Counted from the first letter of the stretch, positions 12,194 to 20,633 are shown. The stretch is 64,000 nucleotides of DNA from Pseudomonas sp. GD04019 (GCF_029837695.1 NZ_JAOEEA010000002.1:429058-493057), one strand, 5' to 3'. Notes: a model not told the origin generated them from the sequence alone. A program made the numbers and translations.

Positions 12194-12481
12194 ATGCGTA
12201 AAGACAAGAAACAGGTGATTGGCGAAGAGATCAGCGACGACTCGATCAAGCTGTTCCTCGACGTCGAGCCGGCGGATGACACCCCGCCGTCCCTGCACAA
12301 GCTGGTCAAGGCCTACCGCGGTCTGCGCATCGACGACTTCGAGAAGTTCCTGACCTTCTTCAAGCAGGCCGGCTACGACCTGGATGCCAAAGATGCCCAG
12401 GGTCAGGATTTCATCGCCCTGATCCAGGACCAGCGCCTGGCCGAGCCCTACGTGGAAGCCGTTAAAGCGGCAAAAGTCTGA
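12194..12481 (+). CDS. PA4642-family small protein
   Basis: This 95-aa acidic protein (MRKDKKQVIGEEISDDSIKL to YVEAVKAAKV) corresponds to the conserved Pseudomonas family named after P. aeruginosa PA4642. I recognise it mainly from its place between hpt/upp and the malate:quinone oxidoreductase gene and from its sequence. It has no signal peptide or membrane segment, and its function is unknown. ATG 12194 is preferred over the GTG 3 bases earlier because of its spacing from GGAG. Confidence 0.8.
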   Translation: MRKDKKQVIGEEISDDSIKLFLDVEPADDTPPSLHKLVKAYRGLRIDDFEKFLTFFKQAGYDLDAKDAQGQDFIALIQDQRLAEPYVEAVKAAKV

Positions 12482-12860
12482 GAGCCGTAGAAAAAATGAC
12501 CGTCCGCCGGGGTTCGTGCATTTTTTGCGACTGAGCCCGCGGCAATAGTGGTATTGTGCGCGCCGTAAATCTCCCGAGCCGGCGCGGCAGCTGGTCTGGC
12601 GCGTGTCTTGCGCGCCCCGCTGAAGGGTCGTTGCAGAGCCTTCGAGCTCTGTCGGGAAGTGAAGAATTGAACGCGCGGATCGCCCACAGGCGGTGCGCGC
12701 CGGACGAGGTTGCTCGGGATCGGTCAGGCCAAATCATCGGCCACGGTGCGAGCCCTCCGAAGCTCCAGACACCCGTCTGGCTGCCAGTGATTAGACGTCG
12801 GTGCGCGGCTCAAAAGGCCGATGTCAGCGGCTTGGTACTGCAGATCTTGGAGAAGCGTTA
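12482..12860 (+). promoter_or_regulatory. Long non-coding leader upstream of mqo
   Basis: This 379-base gene-free stretch precedes mqo. A sigma-54-like element is at 12597-12611 (TGGCGC, five bases, TTGC), with correct GG/GC spacing but possibly a chance match in GC-rich DNA. The leader contains several potential GC stems, for example GAGCC/TTCGAGCTC around 12640. No known riboswitch is recognisable. mqo itself has GGAG at 12850. Confidence 0.35.
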
Positions 12861-14348
12861 ATGACGCAAGTCAATCACGAAACTGTGGATGTGCTGCTGG
12901 TCGGGGCCGGCATCATGAGCGCCACCCTGGCGGTGCTGCTCAAGGAGCTGGACCCCAACCTCAAGCTGGAGATCGCCGAACTGCGCTCCTCCGGCGCCAT
13001 CGAGAGCTCCAACCCGTGGAACAACGCGGGTACCGGCCACGCCGGCCTCTGTGAGCTGAACTACACGCCGCAGGCGGCGGATGGTTCGGTGGACATCAAG
13101 AAGGCGGTGCAGATCAACACCCAGTTCGAGGTTTCCAAGCAGTTCTGGTCGTACCTGTGCGGCAAGAGCGCGTTCGGCTCGCCGAAGAACTTCATCAATC
13201 CGGTGCCGCATCTGAGCTTCGTGCGCGGCGAGAAGGATGTCGGCTTCCTCAAGACCCGCCATGCCGCGCTGACCCAGCATCACGCGTTCGCCAGCATGGA
13301 ATACACCGAAGACAAGGCCGCCATGGCCGAGTGGATGCCGCTGATGATGCAGGGCCGCGATGCCAACGAGCGCATCGCCGCGACCCGCGCGCTGAACGGC
13401 ACCGACGTCAACTTCGGCGCCCTGACCAACCAGCTGCTGCAGTACCTTGCGCAGCAGGGCGGCACCACCGTCAGCTACAGCCAGAAGGTCACCGGCCTTG
13501 CGCGCACCGCCGAAGGCTGGAGCGCCGAGGTCAAGAACACCAAGAGCGGCGAGCAGCGCGAGATCAAGGCCAAGTTCGTCTTCCTCGGCGCTGGCGGCGG
13601 TGCACTGCCGCTGCTGCAGATGTCCGGCATTCCGGAAGGCAAGGGCTTCGGCGGCTTCCCGGTGAGCGGCCAGTGGCTGCGTTGCGACAACCCGGAAGTG
13701 GTCAAGCAGCACCAGGCCAAGGTCTACAGCCAGGCCGAAGTGGGCGCACCGCCCATGTCCGTGCCGCACCTAGACACCCGCGTGGTGGACGGCAAGACCT
13801 CGCTGCTGTTCGGCCCCTACGCCGGCTTCACCACCAAGTTCCTCAAGTACGGTTCGTTCCTCGATCTGCCGCTGTCGGTACGCCCGAGCAACATCGGCCC
13901 GATGCTGGCCGTGGCGCGCGACAACTTCGACCTGACTCGCTACCTGATCAAGGAAGTGCTGCAGTCGCCGGAACAGCGCCTGGAATCCCTGCGCAAGTTC
14001 TATCCGAACCTGAACCCGGCCGACTGGCGCCTGGAAATCGCCGGCCAGCGCGTGCAGATCATCAAGAAGGACCCCAAGAAAGGCGGCATTCTGCAGTTCG
14101 GCACCGAGCTGGTGGCGGCCGAGGACGGCACCATCGCCGCGCTGCTGGGCGCCTCGCCGGGTGCTTCGGTCACCGTATCGATCATGCTCAACCTGATCGA
14201 GCGCTGCTTCGCCGCGCAAGCCGGTAGCGATGCCTGGGCCGCCAAGCTCAAGGAAATCTTCCCGGCCCGCGAGAAGGTGCTGGAAGAAGACGCCGCGCTG
14301 TACCGTTCGGTCAGCGAGCAGAGCGACAAGGCCCTGCAGCTCGCCTGA
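12861..14348 (+). CDS. mqo: Malate:quinone oxidoreductase
   Basis: This 495-aa FAD-dependent peripheral membrane enzyme oxidises malate to oxaloacetate and passes electrons to quinone in the TCA cycle. The N-terminal Rossmann motif is [19 protein letters not shown], followed by the hallmark [20 protein letters not shown]. The C-terminal [21 protein letters not shown] is also characteristic of Mqo. The start gives [13 protein letters not shown] with GGAG upstream; a longer in-frame reading would begin within the leader and is not conserved in character. It ends at a strong terminator. Confidence 0.96.
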   Translation: MTQVNHETVDVLLVGAGIMSATLAVLLKELDPNLKLEIAELRSSGAIESSNPWNNAGTGHAGLCELNYTPQAADGSVDIKKAVQINTQFEVSKQFWSYLCGKSAFGSPKNFINPVPHLSFVRGEKDVGFLKTRHAALTQHHAFASMEYTEDKAAMAEWMPLMMQGRDANERIAATRALNGTDVNFGALTNQLLQYLAQQGGTTVSYSQKVTGLARTAEGWSAEVKNTKSGEQREIKAKFVFLGAGGGALPLLQMSGIPEGKGFGGFPVSGQWLRCDNPEVVKQHQAKVYSQAEVGAPPMSVPHLDTRVVDGKTSLLFGPYAGFTTKFLKYGSFLDLPLSVRPSNIGPMLAVARDNFDLTRYLIKEVLQSPEQRLESLRKFYPNLNPADWRLEIAGQRVQIIKKDPKKGGILQFGTELVAAEDGTIAALLGASPGASVTVSIMLNLIERCFAAQAGSDAWAAKLKEIFPAREKVLEEDAALYRSVSEQSDKALQLA

Positions 14349-14363
14349 GTCTGCAGCGCCAAC

Positions 14364-14391
14364 GAAAAAGCCGCCCTCGGGCGGCTTTTTT
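14364..14391. terminator. Terminator after mqo
   Basis: An AAGCCGCC/GGCGGCTT stem is followed by six T residues on the plus strand and preceded by AAAAA, so it can also stop the convergent small gene. Confidence 0.88.
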
Positions 14392-14403
14392 CATGCCTGG
14401 AGC

Positions 14404-14640
14404 TCAGGCAGCGAGGGCGGGGCGCGGGCGCATGCCGGTGTGGCGCGGCGTGAGCATCGCCTCCAGCGGTAGCACCTGGCCCAGCCACTGGTTGCGCAGT
14501 TCGCGCACTTCCACCCAGCCCGCCTCGGCAGGCAGTTCGCGCGCCTGGCGCAGCGCGCGGCAGGTGCCCGTGGCATCCAGCAGGGCGAACCGGCGCATCC
14601 TGGCGCGCGGGGTAAGCAGGGACCATAGACTCATCATCAT
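14404..14640 (-). CDS. Small basic hypothetical protein
   Basis: This 78-aa protein (MMMSLWSLLTPRARMRRF to RPRPALAA) has AAGGAG 5 bases upstream of the first of three consecutive ATG codons, which decides the start. It is Arg-rich with Trp residues (WVEVRELRNQWLGQVLPLE) and has no membrane helix or signal. I do not recognise a family. It sits alone between the mqo terminator and the divergent YajG lipoprotein gene. Confidence 0.65.
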   Translation of the reverse strand: MMMSLWSLLTPRARMRRFALLDATGTCRALRQARELPAEAGWVEVRELRNQWLGQVLPLEAMLTPRHTGMRPRPALAA

Positions 14641-14801
14641 CGATTCTCCTTCGGGTGCCGGAGTCTTATCGCATGCGGCGGTGACAGGGCGATGACAGGA
14701 ACCGCACGGCCTCGGCGAGGGTCTGAAACACAGCTGTCGGCCCAGCGGAGCGGTGGGTATACTGCCGGCCATTTTCCGCAGCCACCTTCTGGAGATCGCT
14801 C

Positions 14802-15389
14802 ATGAAGAAACACCTGTTGTTCGGTCTGCTAGGCGCTCTCGGCGTCGCCCTCGTCGGCTGCGCCCACAGCCCGCAGCAGCTGCGTCCGCAGCCCAAGCTC
14901 AACGCCGCGCTGGTGGCCGTCGGCCAGGGCCAGCCGGTCGTGGTGCGCGTTGCGGACGGTCGCCCGTCGCCGGTACTCGGCACCCGCGGCGGCCTGTACC
15001 CGGAAACCAGCGCCATCAGCGTGCAAGGCCAGGACATCCTGCCGCGCCTGCAGGCCGAGGCCGAAGCGGCGGTGCGCCTGCTCGGCTTCACGCCGAGCCA
15101 GAACGCCTACAACGCGCCCCAACTGACCCTGACCCTGGCCGAACTGAAATATCAGTCGCCGAAAGAAGGCATGTACGTCACCGAGGCCGACATCAGCGCC
15201 ACCTTCCGCGCCGATGTGCAGAACAGCGCCCGTCGCTACAGCGGCCGCTACGGCGCCTCGCTGAACCAGCGCTTCGGCATGGCGCCGAACCAGGAAACCA
15301 ACACCAAGCTGATCAGCGACGTCCTCAGTGACGCCCTGACCCGCACCTTCAAGGACCCGACCATCGGCCAGATGCTCGGCCAGCAGTAA
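14802..15389 (+). CDS. YajG-family lipoprotein
   Basis: This 195-aa protein has a lipoprotein signal with lipobox LVGC and Cys at residue 20. The mature part matches the YajG family (VVVRVADGRPSPVLGTRGG, DISATFRADVQN, LISDVLSDALTRTFKDP). The family is widespread in gamma-proteobacterial envelopes and its molecular role is unknown. The last residue before the acylated Cys is Gly, and Ala-His follow it, so an outer-membrane destination is expected by the +2 rule. It is a single-gene unit with a GGAG ribosome site. Confidence 0.88.
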   Translation: MKKHLLFGLLGALGVALVGCAHSPQQLRPQPKLNAALVAVGQGQPVVVRVADGRPSPVLGTRGGLYPETSAISVQGQDILPRLQAEAEAAVRLLGFTPSQNAYNAPQLTLTLAELKYQSPKEGMYVTEADISATFRADVQNSARRYSGRYGASLNQRFGMAPNQETNTKLISDVLSDALTRTFKDPTIGQMLGQQ

Positions 15390-15407
15390 GGCGCATCCTG
15401 CGCAACG

Positions 15408-15437
15408 AAAAAGCCCGGCATCGCCGGGCTTTTTCAT
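15408..15437. terminator. Bidirectional terminator
   Basis: An AAAGCCCGGC/GCCGGGCTTT stem with an ATC loop has A-run and T-run flanks. It lies between the YajG lipoprotein gene and the convergent small gene. Confidence 0.9.
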
Positions 15438-15457
15438 GATCGGGTCAGGCCTCCTGC

Positions 15458-15664
15458 TCAGGCCGCTTCGGCATAGAGCTCGGGCAGGCTGAAACCGGTG
15501 CGCTCGTCGATGTCCGGCAGGTCGTAGTGCTCGTGACCACCCAGGGCGCAGTACACCAGCCAGTGGTAGTCCTGCACGTTGAAGGAGAGTTCATCTACCA
15601 CGGCTTCCACCTCCTCCAGAGAGTCGATGAGATAGTCGCGGTCAACAGGTTGCGGGTTGAGCAT
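15458..15664 (-). CDS. Conserved small acidic hypothetical protein
   Basis: This 68-aa, strongly acidic protein (MLNPQPVDRDYLIDSLEEV...) has GGAG 8 bases upstream of ATG (the plus strand reads catggcgggtcctcc). The composition is globular, with Tyr/His/Trp clusters (YHWLVYCALGGHEHYDLPDID). No family assignment is made. It is probably a monocistronic gene read toward the terminator at 15408. Confidence 0.7.
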   Translation of the reverse strand: MLNPQPVDRDYLIDSLEEVEAVVDELSFNVQDYHWLVYCALGGHEHYDLPDIDERTGFSLPELYAEAA

Positions 15665-16004
15665 GGCGGGTCCTCCGCTGTTATGGATTTCGCTCCGTCA
15701 CCACTGTGACTGGATAGTCACGGATGGAGAAACAAACCCTAGGCCAGTTGGATGAACGTTTTCAGACAATTTGGTGATAAGGATCAACGTTCGTCGGAAC
15801 GTAGTTCATAACCAGGCGGGTTCCAGTAGACTGCCGCCCGCCAAATGCGGGCCCTGCAGCCTTGCCGACCAAGGCGCCGCCTGTTTCTGGTGCCCCGACG
15901 AGCGGCCCCGAGGGGCATGCCAGAGCTGGACGGGCCTCCTTTGCCCGCTTCTGGTGCCAGCATTTCCTGTCGATGGTGCATTTTCTCCTATTGAGGTGAT
16001 TCGC
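15665..16004. promoter_or_regulatory. Intergenic region with two perfect palindromes
   Basis: This divergent intergenic region of 340 bases contains GTGACT-GGAT-AGTCAC (15706-15721) and ACGTTC-GTCG-GAACGT (15787-15802), both perfect 6-bp inverted repeats. The first also sits in a longer set of GTCAC/GTGAC repeats. They are good operator or hairpin candidates, but no regulator can be named. No gene is convincing here. Confidence 0.4.
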
Positions 16005-16292
16005 GTGTCCCTGCAGTACCTCTGGACCCTGTTCTCGACCTATCCCGGGCAAGTGCTCAACGGCCTGGCGCTGTTCTTTGCCGTCGCCGGCAGCTGGCTG
16101 CTGCTGGCCACCCGCCTGCGGGAGCAGCGTGCGGTTGCCCGCCTGGCCACCGGCAGCGAGCTGGACGAGATCGACGAGGAGGCCACGCTGCTGGACGAGC
16201 CGACCCAGCGTATCAACCGCTTCTTCTACGGTTTTGGTGGCGCCACTCTGATCGTGGCACTGGTGCTGTCGTGGACTAGCACAGGCTTCTGA
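16005..16292 (+). CDS. Small two-helix membrane protein
   Basis: This 95-aa protein starts at GTG with GAGGTG five bases upstream, which fixes the start. Helix 1 is VLNGLALFFAVAGSWLLLAT and helix 2 is FYGFGGATLIVALVLSW, separated by an acidic cytoplasmic-type loop (SELDEIDEEATLLDEP). No family is recognised and its role is unknown. It is followed at once by a terminator. Confidence 0.75.
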   Translation: MSLQYLWTLFSTYPGQVLNGLALFFAVAGSWLLLATRLREQRAVARLATGSELDEIDEEATLLDEPTQRINRFFYGFGGATLIVALVLSWTSTGF

Positions 16293-16304
16293 AGCCTTTC
16301 GCGT

Positions 16305-16341
16305 AAAAAAAAACGGCAGCCTGATGGCTGCCGTTTTGCTT
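16305..16341. terminator. Bidirectional terminator
   Basis: An AACGGCAGCC/GGCTGCCGTT stem with a TGAT loop, nine A residues to the left and TTTT to the right. It separates the small membrane gene from the convergent acyltransferase gene. Confidence 0.92.
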
Positions 16342-16353
16342 TCGGGCACTCGC

Positions 16354-17520
16354 TTACAGCGGCAACCCGGCCTTGATGCGGTACTGGTTGCGTACCGGGG
16401 TGGCGTACTGGCGGATCAGCCAGGGGCGCTGCTCGACGGGGCAGGCGTCCAAGCGGCGCTGCCATTCGGCGCGGGCCTTAGCCAGCTCGGCAGCAGGGAA
16501 CAGTTGCTCGGCCGCGGGCACCTGCAACTCAGCATCGCGCTCGTCCCACTCGGCGTAGGCCAGGTGGTGCACCGGGAACAGCCGGTAGCCGCCGAGAATG
16601 TGTTGATCCATCAGCGCCGCCAACTGCTTGGCATCTTCGAAGCCTTCGCGCACCGGCTCGCCAAACTGCACATGGACGCGGCCCTTGTAGCCGGTGATGC
16701 CCAAGGCAATGCTGGCATCGTCCTCGCCAGGCGCCTTCTCGTAGCTGCCGGTACTGGCGCGCAATTGCAGCTCGCGGGCCTTGGCCTGGTCGCAGGGGTC
16801 GTACTCGTAACTGATCGACACCGGCACCAGATTCAGTGAGCCGAGCACTTCGGCGAACGGCTCGTCCTTGCGGCTCATGTGGAACATCTTGAGGATCGCC
16901 GAATCGGTACGGTCGTCGCCGTCCTTGGCTCGGCCCTCGGCCTGGGCGATCCAGATCGACTGGCCTTCCTCGCGGATCGAGTGATTGATGTACGCCGACA
17001 GCAGCTGGAAGGCCGCCAGCTTCTCGCGCCGCCCGGTCACGCTGCGGTGCACGATGAAACTCTTGTTCAGGCGCATCAGGTCGCTGACGAAGGGGCGCTG
17101 CAGCAGGTTGTCGCCGATGGCGATGCGTGGGGTCGGCAGCTCGGCATGGAACACCGCGTAGTTGACGAAGGCCGGGTCCATCACGATGTCGCGGTGGTTG
17201 GCCAGGAACAGATAGGGCGTGCCCGCCTGCAGCCGCTCCAGCCCGGCGAAGCTGATGCCATCGGTGGCGCGCTCCACGGTGCGGTCGATATACGGTTCGA
17301 TGCGTGCCTGCAGGGCATCCACCGAATTGATGCCGGCCGTCTCGCAACGCAGGCGATAGGCTATGAGCGGCTTGAGTAGCCAGCCGAATGGCCCGGCCAG
17401 GCGCGGGAAGCGAAAGCGGGTCAGGGCGCCGAGAAAGGTGTCGTCGCTCAACAGACGCGCCAGTACGGCGGGGACTTCGTGGTCGGCGTAGGGTCGGATG
17501 GAATCGAATTCGCCCATCAT
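16354..17520 (-). CDS. Glycerolipid acyltransferase-like protein (PlsC-type)
   Basis: This 388-aa protein has the glycerol-acyltransferase fold: FLANHRDIVMDPAFVNY is the catalytic-histidine block, RPFVSDLMRLNKSFIVHRSV follows, and QSIWIAQAEGRAKDGDD is the substrate-binding segment. The catalytic block reads H-x5-D rather than the textbook H-x4-D. The longer spacing appears to be a subfamily feature rather than damage, but I cannot check that. It probably acylates a lysophospholipid at the inner membrane. ATG 17520 (MMGEFDSIRPY) is chosen because the upstream extension is not protein-like. Confidence 0.8.
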   Translation of the reverse strand: MMGEFDSIRPYADHEVPAVLARLLSDDTFLGALTRFRFPRLAGPFGWLLKPLIAYRLRCETAGINSVDALQARIEPYIDRTVERATDGISFAGLERLQAGTPYLFLANHRDIVMDPAFVNYAVFHAELPTPRIAIGDNLLQRPFVSDLMRLNKSFIVHRSVTGRREKLAAFQLLSAYINHSIREEGQSIWIAQAEGRAKDGDDRTDSAILKMFHMSRKDEPFAEVLGSLNLVPVSISYEYDPCDQAKARELQLRASTGSYEKAPGEDDASIALGITGYKGRVHVQFGEPVREGFEDAKQLAALMDQHILGGYRLFPVHHLAYAEWDERDAELQVPAAEQLFPAAELAKARAEWQRRLDACPVEQRPWLIRQYATPVRNQYRIKAGLPL

Positions 17521-17707
17521 GTTTCTCATTATTCGGCTGCTTGGAATGCCCGTGCGCGGGCCTGCAATAGACCGGCGATTATACCGGCAAGTCACATGGG
17601 GCCGGCGAAAGCCCCGAATGCTGGGCTCGCTAGGCGTGACTCAGTCGCCGATTGACTACCGAATGTCTACGCAATGACTACGAGACCCTGTGATGCTTCA
17701 CACAGAG

Positions 17708-18229
17708 CTAACCGACAGGCGCGGACTCTGGCAGAGGGCGGGCAATAAGTAATGCTATGCGGTTGGCGATGACGAAAGAGATGTAGAGCGCTAAGAAGTA
17801 CCAGCCGTAAATCCAAAGATCAGCCCAGATCGCTAGGCCAATGCTTTTCTGCATTACAGCCAGTTGCCCTGCAAAGGAGCTAGCTGCGGTGGATGCCTGA
17901 AGATAACCCAGAACTATATCGCCCAACGGTACCCAAAGTGCTGAATAGCAGAAGGCACGCTTGAATCTGAGCTTTCGAACTATTACTCCGGATAGTGCCC
18001 CGATTACAACGCTAAACGCAAAAGCGCGAAGAGCAATGGCAATCATCATGCCTCCCTCACCGCCACGCGTTTCTAGAGCAAACTTCCCGACTGGTGACTT
18101 TAGGATGAGCATGAATAGGTCGGTCATAGGCAGCACGCTGGGTAGGATGAAGCCGATTTTTGCCACCACGGCCAATGCCACACCTAGCAGTACCGCGAAG
18201 AGGAAGGAGAAGAAGCTTTTCAACTGCAT
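17708..18229 (-). CDS. Hypothetical integral membrane protein
   Basis: This 173-aa protein has about four hydrophobic segments (FFSFLFAVLLGVALAVVAKI, AIALRAFAFSVVIGALSGVIV, one near WVPLGDIVLGYL, and YGWYFLALYISFVIANRIALL). A polar loop (SPVGKFALETRGGEGG) lies between helices 1 and 2. No family is recognised. Codon usage is AT-richer than the flanks, consistent with transfer. It could be cargo of the islet. Confidence 0.7.
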   Translation of the reverse strand: MQLKSFFSFLFAVLLGVALAVVAKIGFILPSVLPMTDLFMLILKSPVGKFALETRGGEGGMMIAIALRAFAFSVVIGALSGVIVRKLRFKRAFCYSALWVPLGDIVLGYLQASTAASSFAGQLAVMQKSIGLAIWADLWIYGWYFLALYISFVIANRIALLIARPLPESAPVG

Positions 18230-18371
18230 GACATTCCCTGTTCGTGTTCAGCTCGTTGAACTGATGGATTCCTAGGTAGCTAAGCGACGGTTACACCGGC
18301 GCGGAGCGAGTGTACATTACGTAGGGCTATGGTCTGTGTCCATCGTTCGCATGGCCGAAAGAGAGAGCGGA

Positions 18372-18533
18372 TTAAGGAACCGTGTTTTGCGCATAGATCA
18401 TCGTGCTGATTTTATTGGCATGCCCAAGAATGTCTTTGAGAGTACGAAGGTCACCACCTGTCATAACAAAGTGAAAGGCGAAAATGTAGCGCAGGGTGTG
18501 GGTGAGCTGTTCCGGCGTCTTGAGCCTGCCTGA
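18372..18533 (-). pseudogene. Tyrosine-recombinase (phage integrase) C-terminal remnant
   Basis: Read on the minus strand, about 50 codons encode PEQLTHTLRYIFAFHFVMTG followed by GDLRTLKDILGHANK and then Ala-Gln before an early stop (18372-18374). This matches the catalytic HxLR...LGH region of phage-type integrases, most like those of Pseudomonas filamentous phages. The conserved RH is changed to RY, the nucleophilic Tyr region is degraded, and an in-frame TAG lies just upstream. It is a dead fragment, the only trace of the element that brought the islet. Confidence 0.75.
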
Positions 18534-18562
18534 CTACCCAGCTGCACGTGACGAGTGCGTGA

Positions 18563-19468
18563 TCAGGGAGATATCCCCCCTTCTATTTTCATGCCTTCTA
18601 TCGGCACAAAAGCAATTCCATTTCGGTCTGTAAAGTTAAAGGGTATGGACACTGCTTTTAAACCAGTGTTCTTGCGTATTACGAAGTGCAGGTGAGGGCC
18701 GGTTGAGTATCCGGATGAGCCGGAGCGGGCTAGAGTGTCCCCAACTTTGACATTGTCACCAGGCTTGACTTTGATGCTGCCCATTAGTAGGTGTGCGTAT
18801 GTGGCGTATGTGCCATCCTCGTGCAAAATGCTTACGTAGTTGGCTTTGTTGAGGAAATATTCGGTTCTGCCGCTCATGTGGTAATCATCTTTTGTCCAGA
18901 TGACGATCCCGTCCCTAGCGGCGCTGATATCAGTGCCGACGGGCATGGAAATATCGACGGCATAGTTGTTTTGTATGTCTGTGTGTGAGAAGGCACCGTT
19001 AAATGACTGTGTTATTTCGTACAGCATTTTTGATGGTGTGGGTGAAGAGTACAGGTAGTTGGTTTCCATGGAGGCTGGGTCACCCAGCTGCCAAGCATAG
19101 CGATACGGCGGCATCACCGCGCTATTTTCATAAAGGACCTCCTGCTTTGCGCTGGGTACGATATATGTTTTCGAACCGGTTTCGAAAGCTGAAGAGACTA
19201 CTCGAAATTCAACAGGCGCATGATAGGGATTGTCCGCAATCAAGTAATGTCTGTTGTCGCACTTTTGTGCGTATATTTTAGGTCTCTGTTGCGTTTCTTT
19301 GGGTTTGATATGCGTCAGACTTTCTGCCTGTTGTGTTTCCTCAGGTCGTTTGTCACTGAATACCCATCGGCCGTTTTTATCTTTGTATTTGTAAAGCTCT
19401 TGGCCGAAAGAATTGCAGGAGAGTGCTGTTGTGATCAAGAGTATGGAGATATACAGCTTGTGTTGCAT
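18563..19468 (-). CDS. M23 (LytM-type) peptidase with DUF4124 N-terminus
   Basis: This 301-aa exported protein (signal KLYISILLITTALSCNSFG) begins its mature part with a DUF4124-like segment (ELYKYKDKNGRWVFSDKRP, ~25-45). The C-terminal half is an M23 endopeptidase domain: NNYAVDISMPVGTDISAARDG, HEDGTYATYAHLL and GYSTGPHLHF. HLH is the intact second zinc motif. The first ligand position just before AVD is Asn/Tyr, with a His several residues earlier (FSHTD), as in some M23 subfamilies. It probably cuts peptidoglycan peptides in the periplasm. The gene is AT-rich compared with its neighbourhood. Confidence 0.82.
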   Translation of the reverse strand: MQHKLYISILLITTALSCNSFGQELYKYKDKNGRWVFSDKRPEETQQAESLTHIKPKETQQRPKIYAQKCDNRHYLIADNPYHAPVEFRVVSSAFETGSKTYIVPSAKQEVLYENSAVMPPYRYAWQLGDPASMETNYLYSSPTPSKMLYEITQSFNGAFSHTDIQNNYAVDISMPVGTDISAARDGIVIWTKDDYHMSGRTEYFLNKANYVSILHEDGTYATYAHLLMGSIKVKPGDNVKVGDTLARSGSSGYSTGPHLHFVIRKNTGLKAVSIPFNFTDRNGIAFVPIEGMKIEGGISP

Positions 19469-19534
19469 AACTTTCCTTGTATGCATCTGGCTTGCTGCTT
19501 TTGACTGTTCAGAGAGCGAAGATCGAACGCGTTG

Positions 19535-19879
19535 TTAGGTACTTAACTGAATTTTCTTTAGTCTTTCGACTGCTTCGGTGGAGCCAATGCGGCCAGCTTT
19601 TTTGTAAACATCAAGCTCTGCATCTGAGTCTGGGCAGATCTTGCCGAGTATCTCGTATTCGATTACTAGGTGCGGCTCAATTCGCTTTTCATGCTTTTCG
19701 AAAAGAGCTTTTTCTTCTGTGTCGGATTCGTGTCCGTCAAGCGCATAGTTTGAGTAGAAATTTCTATATTTTTGACGGAATTCGGTAAATGAAATTTTGC
19801 CTAGGGCGCATTGCCGCACAAGGTCGTCATGTTCCGCGATTTTTTGTAGAAGTTCTGACTCGGACTCGAACATGATCAT
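19535..19879 (-). CDS. Hypothetical cytoplasmic protein of the islet
   Basis: This 114-aa, charged, helix-rich protein (MIMFESESELLQKIAEHDDL... to VERLKKIQLST) has low-GC codons. No signal, membrane helix or known motif is visible. The length and the spacing to the M23 gene (about 66 bases) would allow co-transcription. An alternative ATG two codons later is equally plausible. It could be an immunity-type partner for the peptidase, but nothing in the sequence proves that. Confidence 0.55.
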   Translation of the reverse strand: MIMFESESELLQKIAEHDDLVRQCALGKISFTEFRQKYRNFYSNYALDGHESDTEEKALFEKHEKRIEPHLVIEYEILGKICPDSDAELDVYKKAGRIGSTEAVERLKKIQLST

Positions 19880-20148
19880 CTGGTGTGCCTAACATTCCTA
19901 TATGGCTCTAGCTCCTTGAAAAACCATGGCAGCAAGCGAGGAGAGCGGTAGTGCGGCAGACAAACAGCAATACAGCAGTTGGTCAAGATAGCCATAAGGT
20001 AAGCAGCACTGTCTAGTGCCTACCAAGTCCATAAGTAGTCGGGCTTTGGTGAGCCTATGAGCGATCAGCCATTCGGCAAGCTACTGTTCTTCAAGAGGCT
20101 GGGCGGAAGGCGGCAACACCCACAGAGGCAGATCACCCGGAGGCCGCA

Positions 20149-20331
20149 ATGCTGGAATCACAGCTGTACCAGTGCCCCTATTGCTGGGAACAGGCCGAGG
20201 CCTTGCTCGATCTCTCCGCGGGTGACCAGGAGTATGTCGAGGACTGCCCGGTGTGTTGCCGGCCGATTGTTTTCGACCTGCGCACCGATGGTGAGGAGTG
20301 GTCGCTGGATGTGCGTCGGGAGGACGATTGA
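20149..20331 (+). CDS. CPXCG-motif cysteine-rich protein
   Basis: This 60-aa protein has paired zinc-binding knuckles CPYC (residues 9-12) and CPVC (33-36) in an acidic context (LDLSAGDQEYVED...). It matches the conserved proteobacterial family of CPXCG-motif proteins with unknown role. GGAGG precedes the start. Its TGA overlaps the ATG of the DUF2007 gene (TGATG), so the two are translationally coupled. Confidence 0.88.
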   Translation: MLESQLYQCPYCWEQAEALLDLSAGDQEYVEDCPVCCRPIVFDLRTDGEEWSLDVRREDD

Positions 20332-20591
20332 TGCAGCGCATCTACGAGCCGCAGGATCTGCTGGAGGCCGAGTTGCTGGTCGGGGTGCTGGCCAGCGAGG
20401 GGGTGGAGGCGCATCTGGCCGGGCGGCATTTGCTCGGTGCGGTGGGGGAGCTGCCGGCGCTGGGCCTACTGGGTCTGCTGGTGGAGGACGACGATGCCGA
20501 GCACGCGCGTCGACTGATCGCCGCGTACAATGCCGCCGCGCCACTGCCGGGTGAAGATCCCGAGGGTTTTCCCGGCGTGCTGCTCTGCTGA
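20331..20591 (+). CDS. Putative signal-transducing protein, DUF2007
   Basis: This 86-aa protein has the DUF2007 pattern: an N-terminal RIYEPQDLLEAELLVGVLAS (sensing 'which protein comes next' type fold), the short GRHLLGAVGELP turn, and LLGLLVEDDDAEHARRLIAAY. It is small, acidic and cytoplasmic. The start is set by the overlap with the preceding stop. Biological function is not established. Confidence 0.85.
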   Translation: MQRIYEPQDLLEAELLVGVLASEGVEAHLAGRHLLGAVGELPALGLLGLLVEDDDAEHARRLIAAYNAAAPLPGEDPEGFPGVLLC

Positions 20592-20633
20592 TTGTTCTGT
20601 CGCCTTTTTCTGTTGCTGGAAACACCGCTACCC

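Larger units (their letters stand above)
17640..20040. mobile_element. AT-richer islet with integrase remnant
   Basis: From about 17.64 to 20.04 kb the base composition drops visibly below that of both flanks and codon use is AT-rich. It holds three minus-strand genes without matches to the core plan and a broken tyrosine-recombinase fragment (18372-18533). I infer the residue of an integrated element between the acyltransferase gene and the CPXCG gene. The exact ends and any attachment repeat were not found. Confidence 0.5.

Noticed and set aside
12801..12860. Longer mqo reading frame starting 60 bases earlier
   Set aside because: The extra residues are not MQO-like and the ATG at 12861 has a proper ribosome site.
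18336..18533. Plus-strand 65-codon frame in the islet gap
   Set aside because: It lies opposite the recognisable integrase remnant, whose reading gives family motifs; the plus-strand product shows none.
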